A program made the position numbers and the translations under genes. The notes below the pieces were generated by a model that worked only from the letters and a program-made list of their open reading frames with translations, was not told where the DNA came from and did not search any database. Of a DNA stretch of 6,372 bases, positions 6,019-6,372 are shown piece after piece (the first letter of the stretch is position 1; every line of letters starts with the position of its first letter). Origin of the DNA: CAYXUG01 sp964468655 (GTDB lineage Bacteria; Fidelibacterota; Marinisomatia; Marinisomatales; CAYXUG01); NCBI GenBank assembly GCA_964468655.1, contig CAYXUG010000081.1, forward strand, positions 1-6,372, read 5' to 3'.

Positions 6019-6285
6019 GTGTCAACCAGTCCTGGAAACGACAGTCACAGAACCGGCATAATTCTGAATGACCAATTTTCTGATCATTTAACAACATCCG
6101 GTCATCCTGAATCACCCGATAGAATAGCAGGATTATCTGAATATCTTCCTGAATGTGCTATTCGGGATCAATGGTTGCAAAGGGATAGCTGTCTTTTTGA
6201 ATCCTTGATTGAGTCTGGGCAGAAAAGAGTGTTGATTTTCCCGCATTGGGCAGACCGACGATTCCGCATTGAAGTGGCATGGTAG
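6019..6285 (+). CDS. Truncated histone deacetylase-family protein in a chimeric ORF
   Basis: An 88-codon frame starts at GTG 6019, one base after the ABC ATPase stop. Residues 12-43, from TGIILNDQFSDH through GHPESPDRIAGLSEYL, match the opening of the HDAC/acetoin-utilisation (AcuC-like) family. In this family the HPE-x-P-x-R pattern begins a zinc-dependent deacetylase of about 300-370 residues. All catalytic His/Asp zinc-site regions lie further along and are missing here. After about residue 48 (near 6162) the frame no longer encodes HDAC sequence: the bases are the antisense of the ychF beginning, so residues 50-88 are meaningless read-through ending at 6285. The intact gene would have been an amidohydrolase-type deacetylase of unknown substrate. 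No other start is available in frame, and no good Shine-Dalgarno sequence is seen, so it may rely on coupling to the ABC gene. Confidence 0.7.
   Translation: MSTSPGNDSHRTGIILNDQFSDHLTTSGHPESPDRIAGLSEYLPECAIRDQWLQRDSCLFESLIESGQKRVLIFPHWADRRFRIEVAW
6164..6280 (-). pseudogene. ychF: 5' fragment of ychF (ribosome-binding ATPase, Obg family)
   Basis: On the minus strand, ATG at 6280-6278 begins a reading frame of 39 family-like codons. It opens MPLQCGIVGLPNAGKSTLF and continues to DSYPFATIDP. This is the diagnostic YchF/OLA1 N-terminus: the P-loop GLPNAGKST at residues 9-17 and the YPF-x-TI-x-P switch region at 32-39. YchF is an Obg-like P-loop protein that prefers ATP and binds ribosomes, normally about 360 residues long. 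Here, after Pro39, only Glu and a stop follow, exactly where the opposite strand becomes HDAC coding sequence. The P-loop has Ala where most homologues have Val (NVGKS), and the usual FNALT is FSAQT. No clear Shine-Dalgarno sequence precedes the ATG. The fragment is recognisable by motif despite its shortness and is convergent with the HDAC fragment. Confidence 0.85.
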
Positions 6286-6318
6286 AAGTTACGAGATTGT
6301 ACTGTTCGAGGGGTAGTA

Positions 6319-6370
6319 TAGTGTCTTACCATAGACATGGTTTACAGATAGCAGAGTTAAAGAAGCCATG
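6319..6370 (-). repeat. Right arm of imperfect 52-bp terminal inverted repeat
   Basis: Read on the minus strand from 6370 to 6319, this equals positions 1-52 at 47 of 52 sites with no gap. The inner edge (6319) is 38 bases upstream of the ychF fragment start. The palindrome ACCATagacATGGT lies at 6328-6341. The six-base variable block is 6348-6353. Read outward on the plus strand, the arm runs from the conserved palindrome to GTTAAAGAAGCC followed by ATGGA at the window edge. This could be the beginning of a gene inside a multicopy element. Too little of it is present to identify. Confidence 0.85.
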
Positions 6371-6372
6371 GA

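Noticed and set aside
6279..6372. Open plus-strand frame from ATG 6279 to the window end
   Set aside because: It overlaps the ychF fragment start on the opposite strand and crosses the repeat. It has no ribosome site, and part of its sequence is simply the repeat.
1..6372. Composite transposon or integrative element carrying all the genes
   Set aside because: There is no transposase, integrase or cargo-type gene. The contents are core housekeeping genes, so the inverted ends alone do not make a mobile element.
1..6372. CRISPR arrays, riboswitches, T-box leaders, tmRNA
   Set aside because: No regularly spaced repeats or recognisable aptamer/T-box cores were found, including upstream of tyrS. 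No ssrA-like ends were found near smpB.

Overview
The window is bacterial chromosomal DNA of moderate to low GC with dense same-strand coding, apart from one tRNA and one gene fragment. The protein families are universal bacterial housekeeping genes, so taxonomy is weakly constrained. A Gram-negative lineage with intermittent Shine-Dalgarno use is my best guess, possibly from the Fibrobacteres-Chlorobi-Bacteroidetes side of the tree, at low confidence.

Layout. Positions 1-204 hold one arm of an imperfect terminal inverted repeat (1-52), AT-rich non-coding sequence and a small tandem 8-mer array (160-183). The elongation factor 4 gene lepA follows (205-2004). A short hairpin (2018-2033) separates it from a convergent tRNA-Leu(CAG) on the minus strand (2050-2136). 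Next come smpB (2232-2690) and tyrS (2696-3910), five bases apart. A 102-base gap leads to trxA (4013-4354) and trxB (4344-5270), which overlap by 11 bases. An ABC-type ATPase with degraded catalytic motifs follows (5346-6017), and one base later starts a histone-deacetylase-family gene (6019).

That last gene breaks after about 48 codons. From about 6164 the sequence becomes the reverse strand of the first 39 codons of the ribosome-binding ATPase gene ychF, which starts at 6280 and reads leftward. The window then ends in the second inverted-repeat arm (6319-6370).

Functional picture. The left half is translation machinery: LepA acts on stalled or mistranslocated ribosomes, SmpB on ribosome rescue, and TyrRS and tRNA-Leu on charging and decoding. 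The middle is a complete thioredoxin/thioredoxin reductase pair. The right part (degenerate ABC ATPase plus HDAC family) is the least conventional gene pair. I see no defence island, CRISPR array or transposase gene.

The two features most worth a second look are the matched 52-bp repeat at both window ends and the inverted HDAC/ychF junction. Together they suggest either a repeat-bounded rearranged segment or an assembly/amplification artefact. The sequence alone cannot decide between these.
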